DNA of 64,000 nt from Nocardiopsis alba DSM 43377. Its GTDB lineage: Bacteria > Actinomycetota > Actinomycetes > Streptosporangiales > Streptosporangiaceae. The translations under genes and the position numbers were made by a program. The stretch spans positions 178,464 to 242,463 of the forward strand of contig NZ_ANAC01000003.1 in NCBI RefSeq assembly GCF_000341225.1, written 5' to 3'. The notes beneath the pieces are model-generated. The model was given only the letters and a program-made list of their open reading frames with translations, was not told the DNA's origin and did not search any database. Shown one piece after another: positions 63,594-64,000 of the stretch. Each line of letters begins with the position of its first letter. Positions within the stretch are counted from its first letter, which is position 1.

Positions 63594-64000
63594 TTGAGTC
63601 AGGAGAACGACCGTTCGGAACCCTCTGAGGGCCGAGGCACCCCGCCTCCGCCCCCGCCGAACGGCGGACCGTCCCGACCGGCCGTGCCGCCGCCCGTGGA
63701 CCCCGCACGGGCACCCGGAGACCGTCCTCAGGGACGGCCGGGCGAGTGGAACGAGCCGCGTCGACCACCGGGGGGAGAGCCGTTCCCGGGCGGCCCGCCA
63801 CGACCGGCGCCACAGGCCCCCCAGGGGAGGGGGCCCGCCCCGAACGAACCGGGTGGACGTCCCGGTCACGTAGGGGCCTGGCCGCAGAACGGTGGGAACC
63901 CCCCACAGCGCCCGCCGAACCCCGCGGCGCCCCCCGCGGAGAACCGATCCGGCGCCCCCGGGCCGGGGCCGAGCGGCTCCGCCCCCCCCCCCCCGGCCGC
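63594..64000 (+). CDS. Probable HtrA-like serine protease, N-terminal part only
   Basis: An open frame starts at TTG 63594 (GGAG seven bases upstream) and runs off the right edge without a stop, 135 codons. The visible part is a disordered Pro/Gly/Arg-rich tail (GGPSRPAVPPPVDPARAPGD), as found before the membrane helix of actinobacterial HtrA/DegP proteases. No protease residue is inside the window, so the call rests on composition and position (sigE-rseA-rseB-like operon, htrA next in M. tuberculosis). A run of 13 C at 63982-63994 lies within it. Confidence 0.55.
   Translation, partial: MSQENDRSEPSEGRGTPPPPPPNGGPSRPAVPPPVDPARAPGDRPQGRPGEWNEPRRPPGGEPFPGGPPRPAPQAPQGRGPAPNEPGGRPGHVGAWPQNGGNPPQRPPNPAAPPAENRSGAPGPGPSGSAPPPPA

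Overview
This is a 64 kb stretch of high-GC actinobacterial chromosome. Gene content and order point to the Nocardiopsaceae or a near relative (Nocardiopsis, Streptomonospora, Thermobifida), but I cannot name a species from sequence alone. The supporting marks are strong G/C third-position bias, frequent GTG/TTG starts, a mycothiol gene (mshB), actinobacterial acyl-CoA carboxylase genes, a three-gene succinate dehydrogenase of the Bacillus type, DUF3117, and a sigE-rseA-htrA-like stress locus. Almost everything reads as core chromosome. I see no prophage, insertion sequence, CRISPR array, rRNA or tRNA.

Layout. 1-8 kb: the 3'-truncated end of an LCP cell-wall ligase gene, a degenerate galactokinase homologue, a YihY/BrkB membrane protein, a GCS2-type carboxylate-amine ligase, an M20 amidohydrolase, adenosine deaminase and a PH-domain membrane protein. 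8-15 kb: an orphan iron box in a convergent gap, purine nucleoside phosphorylase, an LpdA-like flavoprotein, two zinc-ribbon proteins, a Met/Asp-rich membrane protein and a dicarboxylate symporter. 15-25.5 kb: a carbon-fixing block (acyl-CoA carboxylase beta, epsilon and alpha; PEP carboxylase behind a translationally coupled leader peptide; biotin ligase; PH protein; class III adenylate cyclase; MBL hydrolase). 25.5-33.7 kb: a repeat-rich gap, a glycosyltransferase, a LysR regulator divergent from sdhCAB, and two tandem GNAT paralogues.

33.7-43.1 kb is the most unusual part. It holds a SpoU methyltransferase, a 126-residue protein ending in an amyloid-signalling-like (RHIM/BASS-type) motif, a DUF3054 protein, and then four tandem transmembrane Ser/Thr kinase genes. 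The third of these is a clear pseudokinase. Kinases 2-4 share a related extracellular domain, while kinase 1 has a different one.

43-64 kb: an S9 peptidase, mshB with a SigR-like promoter, a site-2 protease, an uncharacterised winged-helix-like protein, ferredoxin, the lysine/DAP genes dapC, dapD and dapE, a LOG-family protein, a small gene carrying only the C-terminal end of a FolP2-type protein, a DivIVA-like protein, DUF3117, leucyl aminopeptidase, and finally an O-methyltransferase, sigE, an anti-sigma factor, an RseB-like protein and the start of a probable HtrA. The sigE operon is preceded by a textbook ECF promoter that suggests autoregulation. From memory, the order mshB, fdx, dapC/D/E, LOG, folP2, DUF3117, OMT, sigE, rseA, htrA mirrors Mycobacterium tuberculosis Rv1170-Rv1223, and the add/deoD/lpdA/sdh genes recall Rv3303c-Rv3319. 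The acc-birA-cyclase order recalls Streptomyces coelicolor around SCO4921-SCO4928.

Transcription units are well delimited. At least sixteen strong GC-rich hairpins lie at gene ends, and two are encoded inside the coding 3' ends of convergent pairs.
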